Shown: piece after piece, positions 8,146-15,506 of the stretch
Numbering within the stretch: position 1 is the stretch's first letter
Layout: each line of letters opens with the position of its first letter
Assembly: GCA_002327525.1 (NCBI GenBank)
Contig: DCWG01000037.1
Location: 1 to 21,169, forward strand
Source of the DNA: Gammaproteobacteria bacterium UBA2168
GTDB taxonomy: Bacteria > Pseudomonadota > Gammaproteobacteria > Pseudomonadales > Azotimanducaceae
DNA length: 21,169 bases
Direction: 5' to 3'
The notes under the pieces: model-generated
What the model was told of the DNA's origin: nothing
Seen by the model: the letters and a program-made list of their open reading frames with translations, nothing else
Database searches by the model: none
Program-made: the position numbers and the translations under genes

Positions 8146-9098
8146 TGTTGTTGCACTCCGTCAGATACGCCGATGAGCTTACCGCTGGGTCGTTTCCGCT
8201 GGAAGTTGCGGGGCCTGCCGGGTGGGTAGTTGAAGCCAGCGACCGCTTCAGCTGTACGATCCGGTTGCCGCCCATACCGGAGCACCACATCGTCATTCCG
8301 AGTTTCGCAAGTGCAGCATCAGACACCCGCTTCGTATTCAGCTTGCTCGGCGATGCTGTAGCGGAATTACCCGGCGTACCCACCACGATAGACGGCTATC
8401 AGACGGCGAATACTCCAACGAACTCAGCGGGCGCGGTGAGTATGCACATCGACTGCTGGCACACCGAACAACCATGCGTGGATACCAAAGTCAGACTGGT
8501 CGTTCATGCATCGTGCCCCCCGAAGCGCTATCTGTTGACGATCTCCATCCGCCCACTTGAAATTGATCCGCCGATAACGGCCTGCACATGTCGAATCACC
8601 ACCGATCGGGCGCCCGCAGGTATCAGCCAGATGCAGGCCCCTCCCCGGATCCGCTCACGCATCTGCTCGCCCACCGCAATGGCCATGGTGATCGGCTGCA
8701 AAGGTCGCGATGAACGTTGGCGGCGTCTCGTGGAACGCTGCTACGACCCCCGGACCAGGCTCTACGGCGTATGGCCCCTGGCGCTGCGCGCCGCCACACT
8801 GGAGGGTCACCTGGGCAGCGTGGAGGCACTTGCGGACTGGGACGTTGCCTGCCGCCTACTCGAACGTGGAGTCGCGCTCGTGACCAGCATTAAATTCGCA
8901 AAAGGCCAGCTCACCGGAGCACCGCTGGAATACACGTGCGGACACCTGGTGGTTCTCTACGGCATAGAGCATCAAGAAGTGCTGGTGTGCGACCCGGCAG
9001 CACCCGAGGACATGGATGTCAGGAAGCGTTACGACATTACCGAGTTCTCGAGAGCCTGGCTTGCATACCGGGGTGCAACGTATATCGTGCCTGTATGA
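8145..9098 (+). CDS. C39-like (papain-fold) cysteine peptidase family protein
   Basis: The 317-residue protein has an N-terminal beta-rich region of about 160 residues without a recognised name. A C-terminal domain resembling peptidase C39-like (C39_2) proteins follows. The likely catalytic triad is Cys174 (RICSPTAMAMV), His267 (TCGHLVVLYG) and Asp283 (VCDPAAPED). GVWPLALRAA, ADWDVACRLLERG and the closing FSRAWLAYRGATYIV fit the same family. No signal peptide is visible, so a cytoplasmic location is likely. It is the first gene of a five-gene overlapping run, and the ATGA at 9095-9098 couples it to the next gene. Whether it cleaves peptides, amides or another bond cannot be told from the sequence. 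ATG 8145 is the natural start but lacks a strong ribosome site. Confidence 0.82.
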   Translation: MLLHSVRYADELTAGSFPLEVAGPAGWVVEASDRFSCTIRLPPIPEHHIVIPSFASAASDTRFVFSLLGDAVAELPGVPTTIDGYQTANTPTNSAGAVSMHIDCWHTEQPCVDTKVRLVVHASCPPKRYLLTISIRPLEIDPPITACTCRITTDRAPAGISQMQAPPRIRSRICSPTAMAMVIGCKGRDERWRRLVERCYDPRTRLYGVWPLALRAATLEGHLGSVEALADWDVACRLLERGVALVTSIKFAKGQLTGAPLEYTCGHLVVLYGIEHQEVLVCDPAAPEDMDVRKRYDITEFSRAWLAYRGATYIVPV

Positions 9099-9310
9099 AG
9101 TACCTCGTCCGCTTCCTATTGCTGATGTTCGGCTTCGCGCTGGCCACCGCAGGCCTGCTCCTGTGGCACGCCGAGGACTTTGCTCTGACGGACCTGTGGC
9201 GCTTCGGTAACGGCCCCCACCCGCTGATCATGACTGTGCTTGGACTCGCCATGATCCCGCCCACTCTGTGGGAGATCTTTCTTCTGGAGCTGCGACCGGA
9301 AGATGACTGA
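9095..9310 (+). CDS. Small two-helix membrane protein, 71 residues, unknown function
   Basis: I do not recognise this family. The protein starts MKYLVRFLLLMFGFALATAG, the first transmembrane helix. A short loop follows (WHAEDFALTDLWRFGNGPHP), then a second helix (LIMTVLGLAMIPPTLWEIFLL) and an acidic tail (RPEDD). A longer frame extends upstream inside the peptidase gene, but ATG 9095 is chosen because it overlaps the peptidase stop as ATGA and opens directly with a membrane helix. Its 3' end overlaps the acetyltransferase start by 8 bp. Being sandwiched between coupled genes makes it likely to be expressed. It could tether one of its operon partners to the inner membrane, which is inference. 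Confidence 0.75.
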   Translation: MKYLVRFLLLMFGFALATAGLLLWHAEDFALTDLWRFGNGPHPLIMTVLGLAMIPPTLWEIFLLELRPEDD

Positions 9311-9824
9311 ACCCGTGCACCTCAGGCCGGTCACGGCGAACGACCGCCAGGAGTTTCTCGACCTGATGCAGGCGAGCCGCCACCTGCACGAGCCATGGAT
9401 CTACCCACCCTTGAGCAACGCGCTGTACAAACATTACCTCAAGCGTGCCAACCGGGACGATCATGTGGGCTTGCTTGTCGTAGAGAGCAGCACTGACGCT
9501 ATCGCCGGCGTGATCAACATCAACAACATCGTTCGTGGTTCCTTCCTGTCCGGTTCGCTCGGCTACTATGCGGGTGCGCCGTTCGCGGGACGAGGTTACA
9601 TGACCGCTGGTATGCGCCTGGTCATCAGACATGCGTTTAAAACCCTTGGACTGCACCGCCTCGAAGCCAACATCCAACCGGGGAACGAGTCATCGCTCGC
9701 CCTCGTCAAGCGCTGTGGTTTCATGCACGAGGGTTTCTCCCCCAGATATCTGTTCATCGATGGTGAATGGCGTGATCACGAACGCTGGACGATCATAGAT
9801 AAGCGCCGGGGACTGGTGGTTTGA
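9303..9824 (+). CDS. GNAT acetyltransferase, RimJ/RimL type
   Basis: The 173-residue GNAT-fold protein opens with the usual first strand (VHLRPVTANDRQEFLDLM). The acetyl-CoA pyrophosphate loop is in YYAGAPFAGRGYMTAGM (89-105). LHRLEANIQPGNESSLALV and KRCGFMHEGFSPRYLFIDGE (118-156) are characteristic of RimJ/RimL ribosomal-protein N-terminal acetyltransferases. Many members of this subfamily act on other substrates, so protein acetylation should not be assumed. It overlaps the small membrane protein by 8 bp and the following peptidase by 4 bp. GGAAG lies immediately before its ATG, too close to be a good ribosome site, so coupling to upstream translation is likely. Confidence 0.88.
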   Translation: MTEPVHLRPVTANDRQEFLDLMQASRHLHEPWIYPPLSNALYKHYLKRANRDDHVGLLVVESSTDAIAGVININNIVRGSFLSGSLGYYAGAPFAGRGYMTAGMRLVIRHAFKTLGLHRLEANIQPGNESSLALVKRCGFMHEGFSPRYLFIDGEWRDHERWTIIDKRRGLVV

Positions 9825-11746
9825 GCGCAACGGTTACACCCACGCGCCCGATATCGGCCAGGGATGTGGTAGCGGGTGTGGTTTCCTTCGGCGAACTCAC
9901 AGCCGTTGGCAGTGATCTGTACTGGCTGGAAAACCGTCCCGACGAGGGAGGCCGCGTCACGCTGATACGATCGACTCAGGCTGCGACCGATGCGCCGATC
10001 GACCTGACTCCTGCGCCATACAGCGTACGTAGCCGTGTCCACGAATACGGCGGCGGCACCTTCTGTGTCACACACGATGCGGTCGTATTCATCAACGCTG
10101 CAGATCAGAATCTTTACCGCATCCAATCCGGGGACATTTCCCGCGTGACGGATACACCAGTGTCACTGCGCTACGCCGACTTGGCACCCATTCCTGGCTC
10201 AGACAGTATTCTGTGCGTAGTGGAAGATCATGTCTGCGAGGGGGACGTTTCTAACGCACTCGCGATCGTCGATCTCGAAAGCGGCCAGCATCGTCTCATT
10301 CACGAGGGCCGTGATTTCTGTGCCAGTCCGAGACTCTCGCCCGATGGTTCGAAAGTGGCTCTGATCGCCTGGGATCATCCCTGTATGCCCTGGGACGGTA
10401 CGCAGCTTCTCCTGTTCGATCTCGACGAAGACCTGGAGCTGCGAAACGAAACGGTTCTCGCCGGCGGCGCCAACGAAGCCGTGATGCAGCCGACATGGCT
10501 GCCTGACGGGTCGCTATGTTTCGTGTCCGACGTCAGCGGTTACCTGAACCTCTATCGTTATGACCAGGGCGGCACCTACCAGGTCTGCGAAGACGATGCG
10601 GAGTACGGTTCGCCTCCGTGGGTCTTCGGACTTCGCGACTACGCACCACTCGATGCGCGGTTCGTGGCCGCAATTCGCAAACAACAGGGTGCGCAGGAGA
10701 TGGTGCTGATAGACCTCCTAAGCGGGTTGCATTCTCCGTTGCACGACGACTGTGCCACCTATAGTTACCCCGTGGCGAGTAACGGTGAGCTCTTTTTTGT
10801 CGCAGAGTATGCGTCACAGGCACCCACTATCGCGGCACTGGACCTCGCGTTACGGGAAGAACGTGTGATCACGCGGCCTCCGCTGCCGGATATCGAGACG
10901 CAAACCCTGGCATGCGCAGAACACATCGCATTTCCCGCGAGGGACGGAACTCGGGCGTTCGGCTACTACTACGCTCCGGCTGCCACCGGACATTCGCTCC
11001 CAGGCAATGGTCCTGATGCTTTACGATCCGGCGCCTGTCCGCTCATGGTGATGAGTCATGGTGGCCCCACCGGGGCTACCAGCGGGGCGCTTAACCTCAC
11101 CAGACAATTCTTCACCAGCCGCGGGTGGGCGGTGCTCGATGTCAACTATCGCGGCAGCACGGGCTACGGCGTCGATTATCGGCGCGCGCTCGACGGACGC
11201 TGGGGCGAGCTGGACGTGAGCGATTGTGAAGACGGTGCCCGCCACCTGATTGCCCGGGGGCTGGCAGACCCAGCGCGTATCGCGATTCGTGGCGGTAGTG
11301 CCGGTGGCTACACGACGCTGGCCGCCCTCGCGCAGACGGAGACCTTTCGCGCAGGCGCAAGCCATTCCGGCATCGGGGATCTGCGGGCACTGGTGAACGA
11401 TACGCACAAATTCGAGTCGCGCTACCTGGAAGGACTGATAGGCTCCGAACAGGCGCTGGCTGACCGCTCTCCCATACGGCATCTGGCCTCGTTCAACTGC
11501 CCCGCCATCTTCTTCCAGGGCGGCGAGGACAAGATCGTACCGCCCAATCAGGCGCAGGCAATGGTGGCGGCCCTCGAGGCGAAAGGACTGCCCGTGGCGT
11601 ACGTGGAGTTTCCCGAGGAGGGTCACGGTTTCAGAGACGCCACCAACATAGTGCACGCCATCGAATCGGAGTTCGTGTTTCTGTGCACGGTATTCGACCT
11701 GCCGCGACCGGAAGACATGTCCGACGTCGAGATCAAGAACCTATGA
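9821..11746 (+). CDS. S9 family serine peptidase (prolyl oligopeptidase / acylaminoacyl peptidase type)
   Basis: The 641-residue protein has an N-terminal beta-propeller (about 20-370, with repeated strands such as SPRLSPDGSKVALIAWDHP and MQPTWLPDGSLCFVSD). A C-terminal alpha/beta-hydrolase follows. The catalytic triad is visible: Ser493 (IRGGSAGGYTTLAAL), Asp570 (GGEDKIVPP) and His602 (EEGHGFRD). The oxyanion-region HGGPTG (413-418) is also present. No signal peptide is seen, so it should act in the cytoplasm on short peptides; the DPP/acylaminoacyl versus oligopeptidase choice is open. The start is TTG 9821, overlapping the acetyltransferase stop as TTGA; no nearby ATG keeps the N-terminal strands. 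Its stop overlaps the ligase start as ATGA. Confidence 0.93.
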   Translation: MSATVTPTRPISARDVVAGVVSFGELTAVGSDLYWLENRPDEGGRVTLIRSTQAATDAPIDLTPAPYSVRSRVHEYGGGTFCVTHDAVVFINAADQNLYRIQSGDISRVTDTPVSLRYADLAPIPGSDSILCVVEDHVCEGDVSNALAIVDLESGQHRLIHEGRDFCASPRLSPDGSKVALIAWDHPCMPWDGTQLLLFDLDEDLELRNETVLAGGANEAVMQPTWLPDGSLCFVSDVSGYLNLYRYDQGGTYQVCEDDAEYGSPPWVFGLRDYAPLDARFVAAIRKQQGAQEMVLIDLLSGLHSPLHDDCATYSYPVASNGELFFVAEYASQAPTIAALDLALREERVITRPPLPDIETQTLACAEHIAFPARDGTRAFGYYYAPAATGHSLPGNGPDALRSGACPLMVMSHGGPTGATSGALNLTRQFFTSRGWAVLDVNYRGSTGYGVDYRRALDGRWGELDVSDCEDGARHLIARGLADPARIAIRGGSAGGYTTLAALAQTETFRAGASHSGIGDLRALVNDTHKFESRYLEGLIGSEQALADRSPIRHLASFNCPAIFFQGGEDKIVPPNQAQAMVAALEAKGLPVAYVEFPEEGHGFRDATNIVHAIESEFVFLCTVFDLPRPEDMSDVEIKNL

Positions 11747-12705
11747 CCGATCGCTTGAGCGTTGCCGTGCTGATGGGAGGACCGTCCGCGGAGGCAGGTG
11801 TCTCCCGCAACTCCGCCCGGGAAGTGGTTGCCGGACTCCAGAGTGCCGGACATGCCGCGACGCGTGTCGAACTCGACCACGAAGCCGCCCTCGGGCTGCT
11901 CGAACTAAATCCGGATGTCGTGTTTCCAGCATTGCACGGTCCACCGGGCGAGGATGGCACGGTTCAGGGATTTCTCGAACTGCTCGGCTTTGCCTACGTC
12001 GGTAGCGGCGTGCACGGCAGCGCGGTTGCCATGGACAAGAGCATCGCCAAGATGCTGTTCCGTGGCGCGGGTTTACCGGTGGCTGACGAAGTGATCGTCG
12101 GCCCGAGCGAGCGCCCAGCACAGGCCGCCCACCGCGTTAGCGAGCATCTGGGCGATCGTGTCGTAATCAAGCCTTTGAACCAGGGCTCGGCAATCGGTGT
12201 CACGCGGCTCGCCAACGGCGGTGACCTCAGCGCCCCGATCGCACAGGCACAGACCTATGGTTCGGTGCTTGTTGAGCCGTTCATCATGGGCCGGGAGATC
12301 ACGGTGGGTGTTTTCGACCCCCACGATCCAGAGGGCAGATCCCTTCGGGCTTTTCCCGTTATCGAGATTTGCACGGCTGCCGATCAATGGTACGACTTTG
12401 AAAACCGGTACAAGGCAGGAGCCAGTGAACACCTCATCCCGGCGCCTCTGGATGCACAGGTGAACGAACGCCTCCAGGAAATCGCCATGCGCGCGCACTC
12501 CGCGCTCGGACTTCGAGACCTGTCCCGAGCAGATTTCCTGGTCACCGACAGTCACGAGATCTTCCTGCTGGAGGTCAACACCCTGCCCGGCATGACGCCC
12601 ACCAGCCTGTATCCGGATGGCGCGGCGGCGCTCGGCATGGACTTTCCCACCTTGATGGACCGGCTGGTGCTCAGCGCCGTCGCGCGCGCGAGCCTGCAGG
12701 ATTGA
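11743..12705 (+). CDS. ddl: D-alanine--D-alanine ligase family protein (ATP-grasp)
   Basis: The family makes the D-Ala-D-Ala dipeptide for peptidoglycan. The 320-residue protein has an N-terminal domain with GGPSAEAGVS (Glu17) and LHGPPGEDG. The ATP-grasp domain has AMDKSIAK, Lys143 (VVIKPLNQGSAIGV), VEPFIMGREITVGV, Asp264 (RADF) and Glu277/Asn279 (LEVNTLPGMTPTS). Nucleotide and metal positions look intact. Two usual features differ: KPxx(E/Q)GSS reads KPLNQGSA, and the omega-loop YDYxAKY reads YDFENRY. The loop afterwards (KAGASEHLIPA) resembles alphaproteobacterial Ddl. ATG 11743 overlaps the S9 peptidase stop. The gene lies outside any mur/fts cluster, so it may be a second Ddl or act on another amino acid pair; this is not decided by the sequence. 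Confidence 0.88.
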   Translation: MTDRLSVAVLMGGPSAEAGVSRNSAREVVAGLQSAGHAATRVELDHEAALGLLELNPDVVFPALHGPPGEDGTVQGFLELLGFAYVGSGVHGSAVAMDKSIAKMLFRGAGLPVADEVIVGPSERPAQAAHRVSEHLGDRVVIKPLNQGSAIGVTRLANGGDLSAPIAQAQTYGSVLVEPFIMGREITVGVFDPHDPEGRSLRAFPVIEICTAADQWYDFENRYKAGASEHLIPAPLDAQVNERLQEIAMRAHSALGLRDLSRADFLVTDSHEIFLLEVNTLPGMTPTSLYPDGAAALGMDFPTLMDRLVLSAVARASLQD

Positions 12706-12741
12706 CTGCCCCGGTGAAGCCGGCGACATCGATCACAGGAA

Positions 12742-12939
12742 CTACAGGTCATAGCCACGTTCGTTGTGTAAAACGAGATCGAGGCCTTCGACTTCCTGAT
12801 CGTCCTCCACCCGAAGGGAGACGATGAGAGCTGCGACTTTCAGGATGATGATCAGGGTGCCGCCCGGACCAACGAATCCAGACACCGGCGTGATCATGCC
12901 AGCTCCGGCGGAAGTTTGCGGTTTCTCTGTTCCATAATC
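12742..12939 (-). pseudogene. Decayed C-terminal fragment of an ammonium transporter (Amt)
   Basis: On the minus strand a 65-codon open frame ends in TAG at 12744-12742. It reads MITPVSGFVGPGGTLIIILK followed by VAALIVSLRVEDDQEVEGLD and LVLHNERGYDL. Two Amt landmarks are present: the ITPxxGFVxPxGALII membrane segment and the terminal LRV-acidic-EGLDxxxHxE tail. In a full Amt these are separated by further membrane helices, which are missing here, and everything upstream is gone. A TGA at 12942-12940 closes the frame and no ribosome site precedes the internal ATG at 12897. I read it as a deletion remnant. The rest of the 12706-13083 gap shows no gene on either strand. Confidence 0.75.
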
Positions 12940-13055
12940 TCACCCGACGATGAGCTGATGTTTTGGGGTTGACCCCCCCACTTGGAATGTGGCTGAAGTT
13001 GTCAAGGAGCTCGAGAGCGGGCCTGGCACAACCTGGACTGCATTCGGCGGGCCGT

Positions 13056-13061
13056 TACAAT
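13056..13061 (+). promoter_or_regulatory. Possible -10 element of the moxR/bat operon
   Basis: TACAAT, a good -10 hexamer, lies 22 bp before the moxR ATG in the only sizeable gap ahead of the six-gene operon. No convincing -35 hexamer is found at 16-18 bp spacing, so it may need an activator or be wrong. Confidence 0.3.
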
Positions 13062-13083
13062 ACGCCTCCTTTGGCTGTAGGTA

Positions 13084-14061
13084 ATGAACTTGAACGGAAT
13101 CGCTGGCGGTCCGCAGGATCATGTGCGCGAGCTGACGTCCTGGCTGCGTAATCGCATCATCGGGCAGGAAGCACTGCTCGAGAGGCTGGTGATGGCGCTC
13201 CTATGCGGTGGTCACCTGCTGGTTGAGGGAGCGCCCGGGCTCGCTAAGACACGCGCCATCAAAGAACTCGCGAGCGCTGTCGAGGGAGATTTCCATCGTA
13301 TCCAGTTCACCCCTGACCTGTTGCCGAGCGACGTCACCGGTACCGAGGTGTACCGTCCGCAGGACGGTTCCTTCAAATTCCAGCCCGGACCCGTGTTCCA
13401 CAACTTGCTCCTCGCTGATGAAATCAATCGAGCGCCGGCCAAGGTGCAATCCGCGCTTCTCGAAGCCATGGCTGAACACCAGGTGAGTTTCGGGCGTGAG
13501 ACTTTCTCCCTGCCTGAACTGTTCCTGGTTATGGCAACACAGAATCCCATCGAACAGGAAGGCACTTACCCGCTACCCGAGGCACAGCTCGACCGCTTTC
13601 TGATGCACGTCAAGGTCGACTATCCAGATGCCGAATCCGAAGCCCGCATTCTCGAACTGGTGCGCAGCGAAACGGCCTCTGGCACCTCGGTCGCCATACC
13701 GCCGAGTCGACTGTCACAGGCCACGATATTCGCCGCACGCAAGTCCCTGCTCGCAATCCATATGGCGGAACCGGTCGAGCGCTATATCGTCGAACTGATC
13801 ATGGCCACTCGTCAGCAGACCGGAGAGCTTCGGGAGTGGCTGGATTTCGGCGCCAGCCCGCGCGGCACCATCGCGCTCGACCAGTGTGCGCGCTCGCTAG
13901 CGTGGCTGGACGGCCGCGACTACGTCACCCCCGAAGATGTACAGACCATCCTCGGCGATGTGCTGCGCCACCGGCTGATCCTGTCTTTTTCCGCTGAGGC
14001 GAAGGGTGTAACCACGGATGATGCCGTGAGAGCGTTGCTCGAGCAGGTTGCCGTTCCCTGA
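13084..14061 (+). CDS. MoxR family AAA+ ATPase
   Basis: MoxR ATPases act as chaperone-like remodelling enzymes together with vWA-domain partners encoded next to them. The 325-residue protein has Walker A GAPGLAKT (49-56), Walker B LLLADEIN (108-115), sensor 1 ATQNP (151-155) and the EAQLDRF segment (166-172) that holds the arginine finger. A C-terminal lid domain follows (SPRGTIALDQCARSLAWL, DYVTPEDV and LRHRLILSF). The protein is cytoplasmic. It is the first gene of a six-gene operon; DUF58 follows after 6 bp. ATG 13084 gives the usual short N-terminal extension before LRNRIIGQE; the ribosome site (GTAGG, close to ATG) is weak. Confidence 0.95.
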   Translation: MNLNGIAGGPQDHVRELTSWLRNRIIGQEALLERLVMALLCGGHLLVEGAPGLAKTRAIKELASAVEGDFHRIQFTPDLLPSDVTGTEVYRPQDGSFKFQPGPVFHNLLLADEINRAPAKVQSALLEAMAEHQVSFGRETFSLPELFLVMATQNPIEQEGTYPLPEAQLDRFLMHVKVDYPDAESEARILELVRSETASGTSVAIPPSRLSQATIFAARKSLLAIHMAEPVERYIVELIMATRQQTGELREWLDFGASPRGTIALDQCARSLAWLDGRDYVTPEDVQTILGDVLRHRLILSFSAEAKGVTTDDAVRALLEQVAVP

Positions 14062-14067
14062 TGGCGC

Positions 14068-15000
14068 ATGTCTGAACCACAGCACGCAAGCTCGGGCGAG
14101 CCACAACTTCTGAAGGGCGCCTACGCGGCGCTCGAAGATCTTTTGGCGCTACGCCATTGGCGCGTAAACCGCGGCCGAAAGCCGCCTCGCAGCCGCGCAC
14201 AGATCGCCGGTCAGCGCTTGTCGAAGCTGCGTGGCCGCGGCGTGGATTTTGCGGAAGTGCGCCTCTATCAGCCGGGCGACGACATTCGTACCATCGACTG
14301 GCGTGTCACCGCGCGTAAAAACAAGCCTCACACAAAAGTGTTCCGGGAGGAACGCGAACGCCCCACACTGATCGTGGTGGATCAGACCCAGACCATGTTT
14401 TTCGGCAGTTCCCTTCGCCTGAAGTCCGTGGCGGCGGCTGAATCTGCCAGCATTGCCGCGTGGCAAGCGTTGGCGCACAACGACCGCGTCGGCGGTATCG
14501 TCATCGGCAATCAGAGCGCACCCTCCCACAAACCTCTGAGAAGCGTGAAAGCAGTGGCACGGCTCCTGGCCGATGTAGCTACCCAGAACCAGGCCCTCTC
14601 CCGCCATACGCGCACACCCGACGAAGACCGGCTTCGCGAGGCGTTGTTTGGTCTGCGCCGTCTGGTGCGCACGAACTATCGTGTCCTCATGGTGTCCGAT
14701 TTCTCGACGCACCCGCATTTATGGTACGACGCGTTAAGAGAAGTCAGCCGCCACAACGAAGTGACCATGCTGCGCATCTACGACCCCCTCGAGCAGGACC
14801 TGCCTCCGGCCGATCGCTACACCGTAACCGACGGTTACAGCCGCTGGCAGTTTCACTCGGGCGATGCAGACTTTAGACGTACCTACAGCCGACGCTTCGT
14901 CACTCGCGACGACGAACTGCGCGCACTCTGCAACGGCCACGCGGCGCGCTTCATCAGCCGCTCAACGCTGGAGAGCCCCGATACACCGGTGTGGTTCTGA
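14068..15000 (+). CDS. DUF58 domain protein (vWA-like partner of MoxR)
   Basis: The 310-residue protein carries the DUF58 signature VDFAEVRLYQPGDDIRTIDW followed by RVTARKNKP (about 59-88). A vWA-like fold follows, with first strand TLIVVDQTQTMFF, where the usual MIDAS DxSxS reads DQTQT. This weakens or alters metal binding, as is common in DUF58 proteins. No transmembrane helix or signal peptide is seen, so it is cytoplasmic, presumably a substrate adaptor for the adjacent MoxR ATPase. The N-terminus (YAALEDLLALRHWR) is helical. ATG 14068 is six bases after the moxR stop, and its own TGA shares one base with the next ATG (TGATG). The role as adaptor comes from gene context across many genomes, not from direct evidence here. 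Confidence 0.92.
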   Translation: MSEPQHASSGEPQLLKGAYAALEDLLALRHWRVNRGRKPPRSRAQIAGQRLSKLRGRGVDFAEVRLYQPGDDIRTIDWRVTARKNKPHTKVFREERERPTLIVVDQTQTMFFGSSLRLKSVAAAESASIAAWQALAHNDRVGGIVIGNQSAPSHKPLRSVKAVARLLADVATQNQALSRHTRTPDEDRLREALFGLRRLVRTNYRVLMVSDFSTHPHLWYDALREVSRHNEVTMLRIYDPLEQDLPPADRYTVTDGYSRWQFHSGDADFRRTYSRRFVTRDDELRALCNGHAARFISRSTLESPDTPVWF

Positions 15001-15506
15001 TGCATAACGATCTTCTGCAACAGCTGCGCGACATTCATGCGCCCCTGCCGCCCTACTTCTGGCCACCTGCACCTGGATGGTGGCTGCTGGCCGCACTCGC
15101 CGTTGGCCTCGTCTGCTATGCGCTCTGGCGTCTGATTCGGCGCTGGCGCCGCTTTGCTGCCGCGCGGGAGGCCTGTTCACTGTACCGGCGCGTCTACGCA
15201 AACCTGGCTCACAACGAGATCACGCCCGGCCAGTATCTGCACGCGGCAAATGCGCTGTTGAAACGCCTGGCTATATTCGGAAGCGGACATGGATGTGTCC
15301 GGCCTCTCACCGGCACTGGCTGGCTCCGCTACCTCGACCAGCGTCATGGGAGCAACGCGTTCTCCAGCGGCCCTGGGCGCTGCCTGGACCATACCCGGTT
15401 CACCCTTGAGCCTGTTTTCGATCAGGAAGCCCTGCATGCGTTGCTTTCACGTTATTTTCGCGGCGAGCGCGCTCGCTTCTGGAAACCCGCGGACTCCGGC
15501 TCATGA
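15000..15506 (+). CDS. DUF4381 membrane protein of the MoxR/Bat operon
   Basis: The 168-residue protein has a proline- and tryptophan-rich N-terminus (LRDIHAPLPPYFWPPAPGWW), then one transmembrane helix (LLAALAVGLVCYALWRLI). A strongly basic segment follows (RRWRRFAAAR), and the soluble helical C-terminal domain (YLHAANALLKRLAIF, WLRYLDQ, LHALLSRYFRGERARFW) should lie in the cytoplasm. This is the DUF4381 layout, known mainly from its place between DUF58 and vWA genes. ATG 15000 is preferred over GTG 14991 because it overlaps the DUF58 stop by one base, the arrangement used throughout this operon. The 3' end overlaps batA by 4 bp (ATGA). Its biochemical function is unknown. Confidence 0.88.
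   Translation: MHNDLLQQLRDIHAPLPPYFWPPAPGWWLLAALAVGLVCYALWRLIRRWRRFAAAREACSLYRRVYANLAHNEITPGQYLHAANALLKRLAIFGSGHGCVRPLTGTGWLRYLDQRHGSNAFSSGPGRCLDHTRFTLEPVFDQEALHALLSRYFRGERARFWKPADSGS

Noticed and set aside
12940..13122. Minus-strand 60-codon frame upstream of moxR
   Set aside because: No similarity to Amt or another family, no ribosome site, and it overlaps the moxR start region.
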